This document shows positions 7,944 to 8,030 of a DNA stretch of 8,030 nt, piece by piece. The DNA lies in NCBI GenBank assembly GCA_029940175.1, contig JAOZRM010000146.1, positions 1 to 8,030 on the forward strand. The letters are read 5' to 3'. Position 1 is the first letter of the stretch. The number at the start of each line of letters is the position of its first letter. The position numbers were made by a program, and so were the translations under genes. The notes under the pieces are model-generated. The model was given only the letters and a program-made list of their open reading frames with translations. It was not told where the DNA came from and ran no database searches. This DNA is from Candidatus Sabulitectum sp. (lineage in GTDB: Bacteria > Fermentibacterota > Fermentibacteria > Fermentibacterales > JCC-6).

Positions 7944-8030
7944 GGATAAGATTGCGACTTTTCTCTTCTCTCCCGGTATTAATGTAGTGGATGAGATTGT
8001 AAGTTCGCAGCTTCACGGATTTGAGCTTGA
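7924..8030 (-). CDS. C-terminal fragment of an upstream cyclase-like domain, different frame
   Basis: On the minus strand a frame open from the window edge (first full codon at 8028) runs to a TGA at 7926-7924, overlapping the start of the 984-residue gene by 20 bases. Its first visible residues, KLKSVKLRTYNLI, resemble the usual end of class III cyclase domains ('LKGV...Y.L' after the dimer arm). It continues HYINTGREEKSR, then out-of-family residues to the stop. It is either the end of a separate upstream gene translationally coupled to the next one, or the N-terminal half of one tandem-cyclase gene split by a frameshift. Only 34 residues are visible, so the domain call rests on a short match. 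Confidence 0.4.
   Translation of the reverse strand, partial: KLKSVKLRTYNLIHYINTGREEKSRNLIHESSWF
7959..7962 (-). other. Candidate frameshift point (AAAA run on the minus strand)
   Basis: On the minus strand GAAGAGAAAAGTCGC spans the overlap of the two cyclase-like frames. Skipping one A joins the upstream frame to the downstream one as NTGREEKVAILSMNLHGF, which has the spacing expected for the first strand of a cyclase domain (compare VTVLFADLVGFT). The run is short, so a real mutation, a sequencing/assembly error or programmed +1 slippage are all possible. Confidence 0.35.

Overview
The window holds two convergent gene pairs in sequence of moderate GC with the standard code. There are no tRNA, rRNA, mobile-element or CRISPR signals. 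The left pair encodes outer-membrane proteins, so the host is diderm. The very long beta-barrel has the 'GSKRLGVSVG...DRDLP...LDKVYIKI' and 'PGSERVFLDG...DYEIDYAAGLITFT' blocks that I associate with FCB-group and related candidate phyla (Fermentibacteria, Cloacimonadota, Gemmatimonadota, KSB1-like). Together with the cyclase-STAND-TPR protein on the right, this suggests an uncultivated FCB-like bacterium. I did not run a database search, so the phylum is only a guess.

Layout. Positions 1-3032 (+) carry the last ~1009 residues of a large outer-membrane barrel protein that begins left of the window. Positions 3032-4363 (+) carry a compact Omp85/BamA-like protein with a signal peptide, about one and a half POTRA domains and a barrel, joined to its neighbour by a TGATG stop/start. 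Positions 4364-4513 are the only gap; it contains a perfect 12-bp hairpin roughly midway between the two converging stop codons. Positions 4514-4996 (-) carry a small P-loop kinase of the N4BP2-like AAA_33 type. Its start overlaps by 8 bp the end of the gene at 4989-7943 (-), a 984-residue protein with a degenerate class III cyclase domain, a STAND NTPase and about nine TPR repeats. At the right edge (7924-8030, -) a different frame encodes what looks like the C-terminal tail of another cyclase domain.

How the genes may work together. The barrel and mini-Omp85 are probably co-translated, so the Omp85 may help insert or present the barrel. The right-hand pair looks like a signalling unit, with a sensor/switch ATPase resembling soluble adenylyl cyclase (C1-C2-NTPase-TPR) coupled to a nucleotide or polynucleotide kinase. 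The most notable observation is that residues typical of the first strand of the second cyclase domain (GEKRKVAILS) lie in frame upstream of the only usable ATG, with no start codon available. The preceding frame ends in cyclase-like tail sequence. A one-base frameshift therefore probably splits, or regulates, one tandem-cyclase gene. The visible cyclase domain has also lost both metal-binding aspartates.
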